From JAAYEA01 sp012689325 (lineage in GTDB: Bacteria; Chloroflexota; Anaerolineae; JAAYEA01), in NCBI GenBank assembly GCA_036841525.1, contig DAITVZ010000015.1:1-64000 (forward strand): a stretch of 64,000 nucleotides of DNA, written 5' to 3'. The position numbers and the translations under genes are program-made. This document shows, piece by piece, positions 33,838-41,368 of the stretch (positions within the stretch are counted from its first letter, which is position 1; the number at the start of each line of letters is the position of its first letter). The notes beneath the pieces were generated by a model. That model made no database searches. It was not told where the DNA came from and saw only the letters and a list, made by a program, of their open reading frames with translations.

Positions 33838-34302
33838 ATGGCCGCGCAAACGAGCGGGCAGGAGCAGGGGACGCCCAAGCCGCGCCGACGCCGCCGCATC
33901 GGCTGCATCGTCGCGCCCATCGTCGTGGTCGCCGCCGCGGCGGGCGCCGGCGGCATCGGCTGGACCATGCTCGAGCGGGAGCACCAGGAAGCCCGCAGCG
34001 TCACGCTGGACGCCGCGGATTTCACCCGGCTCAAGGACGGCGCCTACCACGGCGTCTATGCGGGCGGCATGTACAAGTGGCGCACCAACGAGTGCGACGT
34101 CACCGTGGCCGGCGGCAAGGTCACCGACATCGCCCTGGTCGCCAGCCAGAACCTCGCCGCCGAGACCGCCAACGCCGAGATGCTCTACGACCGGGTCATC
34201 CAGGCGCAATCGTTGCAGGTGGACACCATCAGCGGCGCCACCCTCACCGGCAAGGCCTACCTCAAGGCCGTGGAGGACGCCCTGGTCCAATCGCAGCGGT
34301 AG
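33838..34302 (+). CDS. Membrane-anchored FMN-binding domain protein 2
   Basis: This 154-residue paralogue of the previous protein has a longer basic N-terminus (KPRRRRRIGC) and one membrane helix. The FMN_bind domain has VDTISGATLTG. The C-terminal half is almost the same as in paralogue 1 (AYHGVYAGGMYKWRTNECDV). The two likely arose by tandem duplication. It is a probable second ApbE substrate. RBS GAAGGAGG. Confidence 0.88.
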   Translation: MAAQTSGQEQGTPKPRRRRRIGCIVAPIVVVAAAAGAGGIGWTMLEREHQEARSVTLDAADFTRLKDGAYHGVYAGGMYKWRTNECDVTVAGGKVTDIALVASQNLAAETANAEMLYDRVIQAQSLQVDTISGATLTGKAYLKAVEDALVQSQR

Positions 34303-34341
34303 ACGCCCTGACGCCCCCGCGCGCCTGGCGGGACGGGCAAC

Positions 34342-34394
34342 AAAAAGACCCCAAAGGTTTCAGCCTTCCAATCCGGCTCAAACCTCTGGGGTCC
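34342..34394 (-). terminator. Intrinsic terminator of the PIN-antitoxin operon
   Basis: On the minus strand, GACCCCAGAGGTTTGAGCC and GGCTGAAACCTTTGGGGTC pair and are followed by TTTTTG. It may also work for the FMN-binding gene on the plus strand. Confidence 0.8.
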
Positions 34395-34407
34395 TAGCTA
34401 GGAAACC

Positions 34408-34617
34408 TTACGGGGCAGCGCGCCTGTGGCGGATGCGCTCAGCGATCTCGTCCACGGTCAGGTCGCCGAGCCATGCTCGCCGCTCTTGCGTGTAATCCCC
34501 GCTGCCGGTCTCGAATTGCTGCAAGAACCGGATCATGCCCACCGGGCCGAGCGCCCGGGCGAGCGCCTCCAATCCCGCAGCACGGATCTCGTCCAAGGTT
34601 TGCAGACGTGTCGTCAT
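34408..34617 (-). CDS. Small helical protein, probable antitoxin of the PIN toxin
   Basis: This 69-residue protein starts MTTRLQTLDEIRAAGLEALARALGPVGMIRFLQQF and ends with a helical tail, TVDEIAERIRHRRAAP. It follows the PIN gene with a 4-bp overlap. A short cofactor of this kind next to a PIN domain is the usual antitoxin arrangement. Order is toxin first, which is less common. Confidence 0.72.
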   Translation of the reverse strand: MTTRLQTLDEIRAAGLEALARALGPVGMIRFLQQFETGSGDYTQERRAWLGDLTVDEIAERIRHRRAAP

Positions 34618-35060
34618 CTTGGCATCACCTCCGCTAGCCAGGCCAGGGGATTGTCCACCCGTACGCCTAGCTTGTCACCCAGCCGCCTCGCCACCCGGCA
34701 CAGCTGGTCATCGGTCGTCAGCAGAATATCCACCTTCGCTTGCTCCGCACAGGCAACGTGCAGCGCATCCAGGGGAGCAACGCCCTCCCGCTGCAGGTTC
34801 TGGGCTCGCTGGACCTCCCTGGGCGTAACCTGCGCCACCTGATGGGCGCACCCCGCGAGCAGACCCACGCGGCGCCGGCGGTCGCCATCCGGTGACTGGC
34901 TGACCTCGAACTCGACGGCCTCGCTGCTCCACCACTCCCACTCGCGCGCCTGCAAGCGCGCCAAGATGAGGATGATCGCCTCAGCCTCCAGGCGGATGCG
35001 GGACTGAGACTGGTCATCAAAAGGTCTGTTCAGACAACAGACATCCAAGTAGACTCGCAT
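34614..35060 (-). CDS. PIN-domain protein, probable toxin
   Basis: This 148-residue protein is a PIN-domain RNase. The N-terminal MRVYLDVCCLNRPFDD gives the first acidic residue, then a middle Glu (VEFEVSQ), and PLDALHVACAEQAKVDILLTTDDQL provides the later acidic pair, so the active-site set looks intact. Type II toxins of this class cleave RNA and are held in check by the partner. ATG at 35060 follows GGGGGCGAG. A consensus promoter lies at 35107-35135. Confidence 0.85.
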   Translation of the reverse strand: MRVYLDVCCLNRPFDDQSQSRIRLEAEAIILILARLQAREWEWWSSEAVEFEVSQSPDGDRRRRVGLLAGCAHQVAQVTPREVQRAQNLQREGVAPLDALHVACAEQAKVDILLTTDDQLCRVARRLGDKLGVRVDNPLAWLAEVMPR

Positions 35061-35106
35061 CTCGCCCCCTGGCATCGCCCCTGGTCACCACGGCGCTTGT
35101 CCCTAG

Positions 35107-35135
35107 ATCATACCCTGTCCAGGCTATTCTGTCAA
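35107..35135 (-). promoter_or_regulatory. Promoter for the PIN toxin-antitoxin operon
   Basis: Minus-strand TTGACA (35130-35135), 17 bp, TATGAT (35107-35112), about 50 nt upstream of the toxin start. Confidence 0.78.
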
Positions 35136-35143
35136 GGCAGCGC

Positions 35144-35177
35144 AAAAAAGCGCCTGGCGGGTCATCCGCCAGGCGCT
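35144..35177 (-). terminator. Intrinsic terminator of the DEAD-box gene
   Basis: GCGCCTGGCGG and CCGCCAGGCGC form a perfect 11-bp stem followed by TTTTTT on the minus strand. Confidence 0.9.
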
Positions 35178-35185
35178 CGTCTTCT

Positions 35186-36472
35186 CTATCTGCCCCGCCG
35201 CTCGGGGTTTGTGGCGCGCCCGCCCACCCGTGGCGCTTCCTCGCGCCTCTGGGCCCGCTCGCCGTGCCCCACGTGCGGGGCGTGGCCGGGCTGCCGCTGC
35301 CGGGATCCCAGGGGTCTCGGCAGCCCCTTGGGCTCCGGCGGCGCGTCATAGTCGAACCCCTCCAGCCAGCGGCGCTCCACCTTTTCGGGCAGCACCCGCT
35401 CCACCGCGCGGGTCATCTCCTCGTCCTCCGGCGTCAGGAAGGTGCAGGCCTCGCCCGTCTCCGCGGCCCGCCCCGTCCGGCCGATCCGGTGGATGTAGGC
35501 GTCCACCGTGTCCGGCATGTCGTAATTGATCACGTGGCTGATCTCGGTCACGTCGATGCCCCGCGAGGCAATGTCCGTCGCCACCAGCACGTCGAACTTG
35601 CCCTCGCGAAAGCCGTCCAGCGCCGCCTGCCGCGCGTTCTGCGACATGTTCCCTTGCAGCGCCGCCACCCGATGCCCCAGCTTGCCCAGCTCGCGGGCCA
35701 CCTTGCTGGCGCGATGCTTGGTCCGGGTAAAGACCAGCACCCGCCCCATGGCCGTGGCCTGCATCAGCGCCGCCAGCAGCTTGGACTTCAAGTGGGCTTC
35801 CACGGGGTAAAAGGCGTGCGACACCGTCGCCGCGGGCGCCACGATCCCCACCTGCACCGTGGCCGGGTTGTGCAGGATGCTATCCGCCAGCTTGCGGATC
35901 TCGTCCGGCATGGTGGCGGCGAAAAAGAGCGTCTGGCGGTGGCGCGGCAGCACCTGCAGGATGCGCTTGATATCGGGCAAAAAGCCCATGTCGCACATCC
36001 GGTCGGCCTCGTCCAGCACCAGCACCTCCACCCGCGCCAGGTCGATGTCGCGGTCGGCGAGGATGTCCAGCAGCCGGCCGGGGCAGGCGATCACCACCTC
36101 GGCGCCCTGGCGCAGCGCCTCCACCTGGCGGAGCTTGCTCACCCCGCCATAGACCGTCACCGCGCGGGTGCGGGTGTGCTGGCCCAAGAGGCGGGTCACG
36201 TCGTAGGTCTGGTCGGCCAGCTCGCGGGTGGGGGCCAGCACCAGCGCGCGCACCGTGCCGCGGGGGCCTTTCATCAGCCGCTGCAGGATCGGCAGCATGA
36301 ACGCCGCCGTCTTGCCGGTGCCGGTCTGGGCGATGCCCAGCACGTCGCGCCCCTCCAGCACCACGGGGATGGCCTGCTGCTGGATGGGCGTGGGCGTCGT
36401 ATAGCCCATCGCCTTCACCCCCGCCACGATCTGGCGGTCCAGGCCGAATTGGTCGAAATTGGATTCTGTCAT
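35186..36472 (-). CDS. DEAD-box RNA helicase
   Basis: This 428-residue helicase is of the RhlE-like group. The Q motif (GYTTPTPIQQQAIP), motif I (AQTGTGKTAAF), Ia (PTRELADQ), Ib and motif II (VLDEADRM) are present. Motif III reads AAT where SAT is normal (FFAATMPDEI). Motifs IV-VI include RGIDV, YDMPDTVDAYIHRIGRTGRA. A short basic tail (RRQRQPGHAPHVGHG..) follows. It probably unwinds short RNA duplexes, in ribosome assembly or cold growth. The S-to-A change in motif III may weaken unwinding. RBS AAGGAGTACC. Confidence 0.95.
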   Translation of the reverse strand: MTESNFDQFGLDRQIVAGVKAMGYTTPTPIQQQAIPVVLEGRDVLGIAQTGTGKTAAFMLPILQRLMKGPRGTVRALVLAPTRELADQTYDVTRLLGQHTRTRAVTVYGGVSKLRQVEALRQGAEVVIACPGRLLDILADRDIDLARVEVLVLDEADRMCDMGFLPDIKRILQVLPRHRQTLFFAATMPDEIRKLADSILHNPATVQVGIVAPAATVSHAFYPVEAHLKSKLLAALMQATAMGRVLVFTRTKHRASKVARELGKLGHRVAALQGNMSQNARQAALDGFREGKFDVLVATDIASRGIDVTEISHVINYDMPDTVDAYIHRIGRTGRAAETGEACTFLTPEDEEMTRAVERVLPEKVERRWLEGFDYDAPPEPKGLPRPLGSRQRQPGHAPHVGHGERAQRREEAPRVGGRATNPERRGR

Positions 36473-36560
36473 TGGTACTCCTTGACTGGCGGAGCCAAGA
36501 CGTACCCTTGACTCTAGGTATCACAAGTGTCGTGCAAATCGTACGTGGACACAAGCGCTC

Positions 36561-36589
36561 ATTGTACGCGTTTTTGCCCTGGCGAGCAA
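36561..36589 (-). promoter_or_regulatory. Promoter for the DEAD-box helicase gene
   Basis: Minus-strand TTGCTC (36584-36589), 17 bp, TACAAT (36561-36566), giving a leader of about 80 nt. Confidence 0.6.
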
Positions 36590-36610
36590 ATGGCGTAGCG
36601 CAAATCGCCG

Positions 36611-36646
36611 ATCGCTGTGGGGGAGTTCATGAATGGCCCCTACAGC
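36611..36646. repeat. GCTGTGGGGGAGTTCATGAATGGCCCCTACAGC palindrome
   Basis: Imperfect palindrome of the family at 11782 and 61676, placed between the divergent helicase and eCIS promoters. Confidence 0.7.
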
Positions 36647-36693
36647 GCCCCGCGCCCAGACGCCGCCGAGACGCTCGCCAGTCGCGCCGGGCC

Positions 36694-36699
36694 TATACT
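36694..36699 (+). promoter_or_regulatory. Candidate -10 element of the eCIS operon
   Basis: TATACT stands about 68 nt upstream of the first eCIS gene. No recognisable -35 lies 16-18 bp before it, which would fit a promoter needing an activator such as the BTAD protein at the other end of the locus. Confidence 0.4.
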
Positions 36700-36761
36700 G
36701 GGCTCAGAACCATTGGCGACGTGCCGCCATCCGACCCGTACCTCGCCGAGGAGCCGTGGGC

Positions 36762-37025
36762 GTGCCAGAGCAAGAGCCGCAGTCGTTTATCCTCAAAGTA
36801 TGGGTGGAAGAAACCGCCGAGGAGGCCGGACGGGTCACCTGGCGGGGCCACATCACCCACGTCCCCAGCAACCTCCGGCGCTACATCCAGGACCTGGGCG
36901 AGATCGAGCGGTTCGTGGCCCCTTACCTGGAGCGGCTCGGCGTCCAGCTCGAGCGGCCCGCGTGGTGGCGCCGCCTCCTTCGCCGCCGCCAGACCCGCTC
37001 CGATCCGACGAGTCAGTGCCCATGA
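36762..37025 (+). CDS. Small first protein of the eCIS operon
   Basis: This 87-residue protein starts at GTG (VPEQEPQSFILKVWVEETAEEAGRVTWRGHITHVPSNLRRYIQDLGEIERF). It has a strand-rich first half and a long helix ending near LERLGVQLERPAWWRRLLRRR. The GTG follows GAGGAG. It overlaps the DUF4255 gene by 4 bp. No function is known to me. Confidence 0.8.
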   Translation: MPEQEPQSFILKVWVEETAEEAGRVTWRGHITHVPSNLRRYIQDLGEIERFVAPYLERLGVQLERPAWWRRLLRRRQTRSDPTSQCP

Positions 37026-37633
37026 GCGACTATCGCGTCCTGCAAGAGATCAGCCTCCACCTCCGACGGCTCCTCTTGGAGAGCCTGAGCGGCCTGGACC
37101 CCATCGGGGCCCAGTTCTCCTCGGAGAACAGCATCTCGCTGGACTCGCCGCCCCGGATCGCCGACCAGAGCGCGCCCAACGCCGGCCAGGCCTGCCTGTC
37201 CCTCTACCTGTACCAGGTCGCCCCCAACGCCCACATCAACAACCACCCGATGATCCCCGCCGGGCCCGGACGCCAGCAATACCCGCCCCTGAGCCTGGAC
37301 CTCCACTATCTCCTCACGCCCGTGAGCCAAAAGCCCGAGGACAACCTGGTGATCCTGGGCCGCTGCCTGCAAACGCTGGCGGCGAACCCGACGATCCGCG
37401 CCACCTTTCTGGACTCCTGGCTGCCGGATTCGTCGCAACAGGCGCGGGTCTCCCTGGACCCCGTCTCGCTGGAAGAGCTCACCCGAATCTGGAACGCCTT
37501 CAACGCCGCCTATCGCCTCTCCGTCTGCTATGTCGTCCAGTCCGTCGCCATCGACAGCGCCCGCGCGCCGCAGGAAGGGCCGCCCGTCGCCACCAGCCTG
37601 GTGGACGTGCACCGGATCGGAGGCGAGCCATGA
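37022..37633 (+). CDS. DUF4255 protein (eCIS tail terminator / cap, Pvc16-like)
   Basis: This 203-residue DUF4255 protein belongs to the cap/terminator group of contractile injection systems (Pvc16/Afp16-like). Features are YRVLQEISLHLRRLLLESL.., CLSLYLYQVAPNAHINN and PLSLDLHYLLTPVS, with a C-terminal RLSVCYVVQSVAI strand. It probably closes the distal end of the tube and sheath. It overlaps the genes on both sides by 4 bp. Confidence 0.88.
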   Translation: MSDYRVLQEISLHLRRLLLESLSGLDPIGAQFSSENSISLDSPPRIADQSAPNAGQACLSLYLYQVAPNAHINNHPMIPAGPGRQQYPPLSLDLHYLLTPVSQKPEDNLVILGRCLQTLAANPTIRATFLDSWLPDSSQQARVSLDPVSLEELTRIWNAFNAAYRLSVCYVVQSVAIDSARAPQEGPPVATSLVDVHRIGGEP

Positions 37634-38319
37634 CCCTGCCGCCCACGGTCCGCAGCGTCACGCTGGCCCGGCAAGCCGTCATCTGGGGCCGGGTGACCGA
37701 CTCCCTCACCCACGCCGCGCCGCGCGGGGCGCTGCGGGTCCGCCTGCTGGACCGCGACACGGGAGAGCCTTACCCGCTGGCGAGCGCCGTGCTGCTCGAT
37801 GGGAGCTTTGCCTTCCACGGGCCGCCCGAGCGGGCCTTCCCGCGGCTGGCCGAGCGGGCCTACCACCTGCGCATCGAGGCCAGCGGCCCGCGCTACGCGC
37901 CCGCCATCGCCGACCTGGACATCGGCCCGGCGGCGGGCCAGCCCGCCCTGGTCACGGCGCCGCCCCCCACCGAGGGCGTCGGCGCGCTGCGCTTCCGGCT
38001 GTTCACGGGCGGCGGGCTCCCTATCGCCAACCTCGCCCTGGCCCTGGATCGGCTGGCCGTCCGGCTGGAGGGGCGCGTCGTCCGGTCCACGGACCCCGCC
38101 GCGGGCGTGGCCGGGGCGACGGTGCAGCACACCCCGCCGGGGGGCCCCTCGACGGCAACCGACCTGGCCGGGTATTTCGTCTTCCCTGACCCGCTGCCCG
38201 TCTCGCTCGCGCTGCCGCTCGAGGCGTCCAAGGCGGGTTTTGACCCTGCCACGCTGGCCTTTGCGCCCGATTACGACCTGGCCGTCAACCAGGTGGTGAT
38301 CCGGCTCAAGCCCTCGTGA
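37630..38319 (+). CDS. eCIS protein with CarboxypepD_reg-like beta domains
   Basis: This 229-residue, beta-rich protein has two parts. The first (VIWGRVTDSLTHAAPRGALRVRLLDRDTGEPYP) and the second (VRLEGRVVRSTDPAAGVAGATVQHTPPGGPSTATDLAGYFVFPDPLP..LPLEASKAGFDPATLAF) both have the pattern of carboxypeptidase-regulatory/Ig-like domains. No signal peptide is present, as expected for a particle protein. It may decorate the tail or act in assembly. It overlaps DUF4255 by 4 bp. Confidence 0.7.
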   Translation: MTLPPTVRSVTLARQAVIWGRVTDSLTHAAPRGALRVRLLDRDTGEPYPLASAVLLDGSFAFHGPPERAFPRLAERAYHLRIEASGPRYAPAIADLDIGPAAGQPALVTAPPPTEGVGALRFRLFTGGGLPIANLALALDRLAVRLEGRVVRSTDPAAGVAGATVQHTPPGGPSTATDLAGYFVFPDPLPVSLALPLEASKAGFDPATLAFAPDYDLAVNQVVIRLKPS

Positions 38320-38399
38320 CCCGGCGGGCACTGGCCGCCTGGAGCGCGTCGGCGAATCGCTGCCCGGAGATCAAGTGGCCTGGATAGGAGGAGAGTCCG

Positions 38400-40853
38400 A
38401 TGCCTGAGTATCTGCATCCTGGCGTTTATATCGAGGAGCAGCCCGCGCCCCAGACCATCGAGGGCGTGAGCACCAGCACGGCGGGGTTCGTCGGGGTCGC
38501 CGCCAAGGGCCCGACGGAAGGGCTTCCTGCGCTGGTCACCAGCATGGCCGATTTCGTCCGGCTCTATGGCGGGTACCTGTCCGAGGAGGTCTGGGGCGAC
38601 CACCGCTTCCTGGCCTACGCCGTCGACGGGTTCTTTACCAACGGCGGCCAGCGCGCCTATATCAAGCGGGTGGTGGGGCCCAATGCCGCCCGGGCCGCGC
38701 TCACCCTCAACGACGGCTTTGTCACCCGGCTGCTGGAGGACACCGCCAGCAACCTGGCGGGCCGCAACAAGGCCCGGCTGGCCTCGCTGCGCGGCATCGC
38801 CAAGGGGACGCTGCTCTCCTTCGAGGAGACCATCGCCGGCACGCTGGAAGTCCGCGTGGCGCAAGTGACCGCCTATGACGCCGCCACGGGGACCGTCACG
38901 CTGAACGCGCCGCTGGCCCTGCGCTACACCAAGGCCGGCTGCGAGGTCTTTATCAGCGGCGTGGCGGACGCCCCCAAGCCCTCGGCCGGCGCCGCCAGCC
39001 TGAAGGTGGAGGCGAGCAGCGAGGGGATCTGGGCGCGCGGCCTGCGCGTCAGCGCCAACGACATGGACGGCGCGGCGAGCCTGGCCGAGGCCGCCGGAGT
39101 GGCCACCGCCCTGACGGCGACGAGCCTGGCCTTTGCCGCCAACGGCCCCGCCGCCGCCGCGACGACGGCCACGCTGGACGCCCCCAGCCAGGCCAAGCTG
39201 GAGAACGGCGACGAGGTCGAGTTCGCCTTGGGCGCTCACCGCGAGCGCCGCGCCATCACCAAGGCGGGCGCCAATATCACCTGGGCGGACGCCCTGCTCC
39301 ACGGCTATGACGCCGCGGGCAGCACCGTCGTCCGGATCACGGCGCTGCGCGCGGGCGCGGTCAACCCGGCCGTGGCCGTCGAAAATAGCGCCGGGTTCGC
39401 CGCCGGGGACCTGGCGCGGGTCATCCGCGGCGCCGAGACGCAGCTCGTCAAGGTCGGCGCGGTGGGCGGCCCCACCGAGATCACCCTGGACACGGCGACT
39501 CGCCCCATCGCCCACACCTTTGCGGCGGGCGACGGGTTCGCGCAGGCCACCGCCGGGCGCAGCGGCTCGCTCGCCCTCGACCTGCGCTCCGCCAGCAATT
39601 TCTACCCGGGCGCCGTGATCGAGATCGACGACGGCGCGCGCAAAGCCTATCATCGCGTCGCGGGCATCGCGGGCCGCGCGCTGCAACTGGCCAGCGCGCT
39701 CGGCGCCGACGTCGCCAGCGGCGCCGCCGTGCGCGTGGTCGAGTTCTCCCTTTCGGCCAGCGACGGCGCCGCCAGCGAGACCTTTGCCAACCTCTCGCTG
39801 GACCCCGCCGCCGACAACTATGCCGTCAAGGTGGTGAACGCCCAGTCGCGGCTCATCCGCCTCACCAACCAGGGCTCGACCCGGACGATCCCCTTCAACC
39901 TCCCGCGCACCACCCACGGCGCGCCGCAGAGCCTCGCCGGCGGCCACGACGGGGACATCCCCACGCCCGCCGACTATGCGGGGGTGGATGGGGGGCCGGG
40001 CCAGCGCACCGGCATCAAGGCGCTGGCCGACATCGACAGCATCAGCATCATCGCCGCCCCCGGCGTCTCGGATAGCTCCGTGCAGGGCGCGCTGATCAGC
40101 CAATGCGAGGAGCTCAAGGACCGCTTCGCCGTGCTGGACCCCGCCAGGGGCTCGGTGATCGGCAGCGGCCAGGAGAACGACGTGCTGGTCCAGCGGGGCA
40201 GCCACGACACCTTTTACGCGGCCCTGTATTACCCCTGGCTGCGCATCGCCGACCCGCTCTACCCGCGGGATCGCGAGGGGCGGCTGGTCCCGCCCTCGGG
40301 GCACGTCATCGGCATCTATGCCCGGGTGGACGCCGCGGTGGGGGTGCACAAGGCCCCGGCCAACGAGGTGGTGCGCGGCATCAGCGCGCTCGAGTTCAAG
40401 CTCAACGACCGCGAGCAGGACGTCCTCAACCCCCGAAACATCAGCGTGCTGCGCGACTTTCGGGATAGCAACCGCGGCATCCGCGTGTGGGGCTCCCGCT
40501 GCCTCACCAGCGACTCGGGCTGGAAGTACGTCCCCGTGCGGCGGCTGTTCATCTTTATCGAGGAATCGCTGGACGAGGGGCTGCAGTGGGTGGTCTTTGA
40601 GCCCAACGGCGAGAACCTGTGGGCCCGGGTCCGCCGCACCATCAGCGGCTTTTTGCGGACGCTCTGGCTGAACGGGCAGTTGCGCGGCGTCACGCAGGAA
40701 GAGGCCTTCTTTGTGCGCTGCGACCGCACCACCATGACCGAGGACGACATCGCCAGCGGGCGGCTGATCTGCCTGGTGGGCGTGGCGCCGCTGCACCCCG
40801 CCGAGTTTGTGATCATCCGCATCGGCCAAAAGACGCTGGAGGCGCAAGAATAG
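38400..40853 (+). CDS. eCIS contractile sheath protein 1
   Basis: This 817-residue sheath protein polymerises around the tube and contracts on firing. The N-terminus YLHPGVYIEEQPAPQTIEGVSTSTAGFVGVAAKGP is the phage sheath hallmark. The C-terminal sheath domain includes QCEELKDRFAVLDPARGS, AALYYPWLRIADP, ASGRLICLVGVAPLHPAEFVIIRIGQ and FEPNGENLWARVRRTISGFL. Between them is a large (about 400-residue) Ala/Asp-rich beta insert (about residues 100-500), making it longer than the second sheath. RBS GGAGGAGAG. Confidence 0.95.
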   Translation: MPEYLHPGVYIEEQPAPQTIEGVSTSTAGFVGVAAKGPTEGLPALVTSMADFVRLYGGYLSEEVWGDHRFLAYAVDGFFTNGGQRAYIKRVVGPNAARAALTLNDGFVTRLLEDTASNLAGRNKARLASLRGIAKGTLLSFEETIAGTLEVRVAQVTAYDAATGTVTLNAPLALRYTKAGCEVFISGVADAPKPSAGAASLKVEASSEGIWARGLRVSANDMDGAASLAEAAGVATALTATSLAFAANGPAAAATTATLDAPSQAKLENGDEVEFALGAHRERRAITKAGANITWADALLHGYDAAGSTVVRITALRAGAVNPAVAVENSAGFAAGDLARVIRGAETQLVKVGAVGGPTEITLDTATRPIAHTFAAGDGFAQATAGRSGSLALDLRSASNFYPGAVIEIDDGARKAYHRVAGIAGRALQLASALGADVASGAAVRVVEFSLSASDGAASETFANLSLDPAADNYAVKVVNAQSRLIRLTNQGSTRTIPFNLPRTTHGAPQSLAGGHDGDIPTPADYAGVDGGPGQRTGIKALADIDSISIIAAPGVSDSSVQGALISQCEELKDRFAVLDPARGSVIGSGQENDVLVQRGSHDTFYAALYYPWLRIADPLYPRDREGRLVPPSGHVIGIYARVDAAVGVHKAPANEVVRGISALEFKLNDREQDVLNPRNISVLRDFRDSNRGIRVWGSRCLTSDSGWKYVPVRRLFIFIEESLDEGLQWVVFEPNGENLWARVRRTISGFLRTLWLNGQLRGVTQEEAFFVRCDRTTMTEDDIASGRLICLVGVAPLHPAEFVIIRIGQKTLEAQE

Positions 40854-40923
40854 CGCGAGGTTGGCGAGATGACGGATCCGCGCGATCCGCGAAATCCGTG
40901 TCCCATTTTCGAGGGAGGCACCC

Positions 40924-41352
40924 ATGACACGTGACGATCCTTACGCGCAGTTCAATTTCCTGGTCGAGCTGGACGGCGTGGCCGCCGCCGGCTTTACCGA
41001 GGTAGGCGGGCTGGCCGTCGAGTCGGACGTGATCGAGTATCGCAACGGCAACGAGGACGCCACCGTCCGCAAGCTGCCCGGCCTGCGCAAATACTCGAAC
41101 ATCACCCTCAAGCGCGGCTACACCGCCAACCTGGAGCTCTGGAAGTGGCGCAAGACCACCGAGGACGGCCAGACCGCGCGCCGCAGCGGCGCCATCATCT
41201 TGCTGGATGAGGCGCGGCAGCCGGTCCTCCGCTGGATCTTTCGCGAGGGCTGGATCGCCAAATACGAGGGCCCAGCGCTGAACAGCACCACCAACGAGGC
41301 GGCCATCGAGTCCATCGAGATCGCCCACGAGGGCCTCACGCTGGAGGCCTGA
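40924..41352 (+). CDS. eCIS inner tube protein 1 (gp19/Pvc1-like)
   Basis: This 142-residue tube protein forms stacked hexamers. The family pattern is DDPYAQFNFLVELDGVAAAGFTEVGGLAVESDVIEYRNGN, RKLPGLRKYSNITLKRGYT and a C-terminal ESIEIAHEGLTLE. Preceding spacer 40854-40923 carries a dispersed repeat and the RBS GAGGGAGG. Confidence 0.96.
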   Translation: MTRDDPYAQFNFLVELDGVAAAGFTEVGGLAVESDVIEYRNGNEDATVRKLPGLRKYSNITLKRGYTANLELWKWRKTTEDGQTARRSGAIILLDEARQPVLRWIFREGWIAKYEGPALNSTTNEAAIESIEIAHEGLTLEA

Positions 41353-41368
41353 CCCTGGCGGGGGAGCC

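Noticed and set aside
38271..40925. Very long open frame antisense to sheath 1
   Set aside because: GC-rich codon use leaves the antisense frame open; the plus-strand frame has full sheath motifs, and the antisense product is a Gly/Ala/Asp/Arg-rich string.
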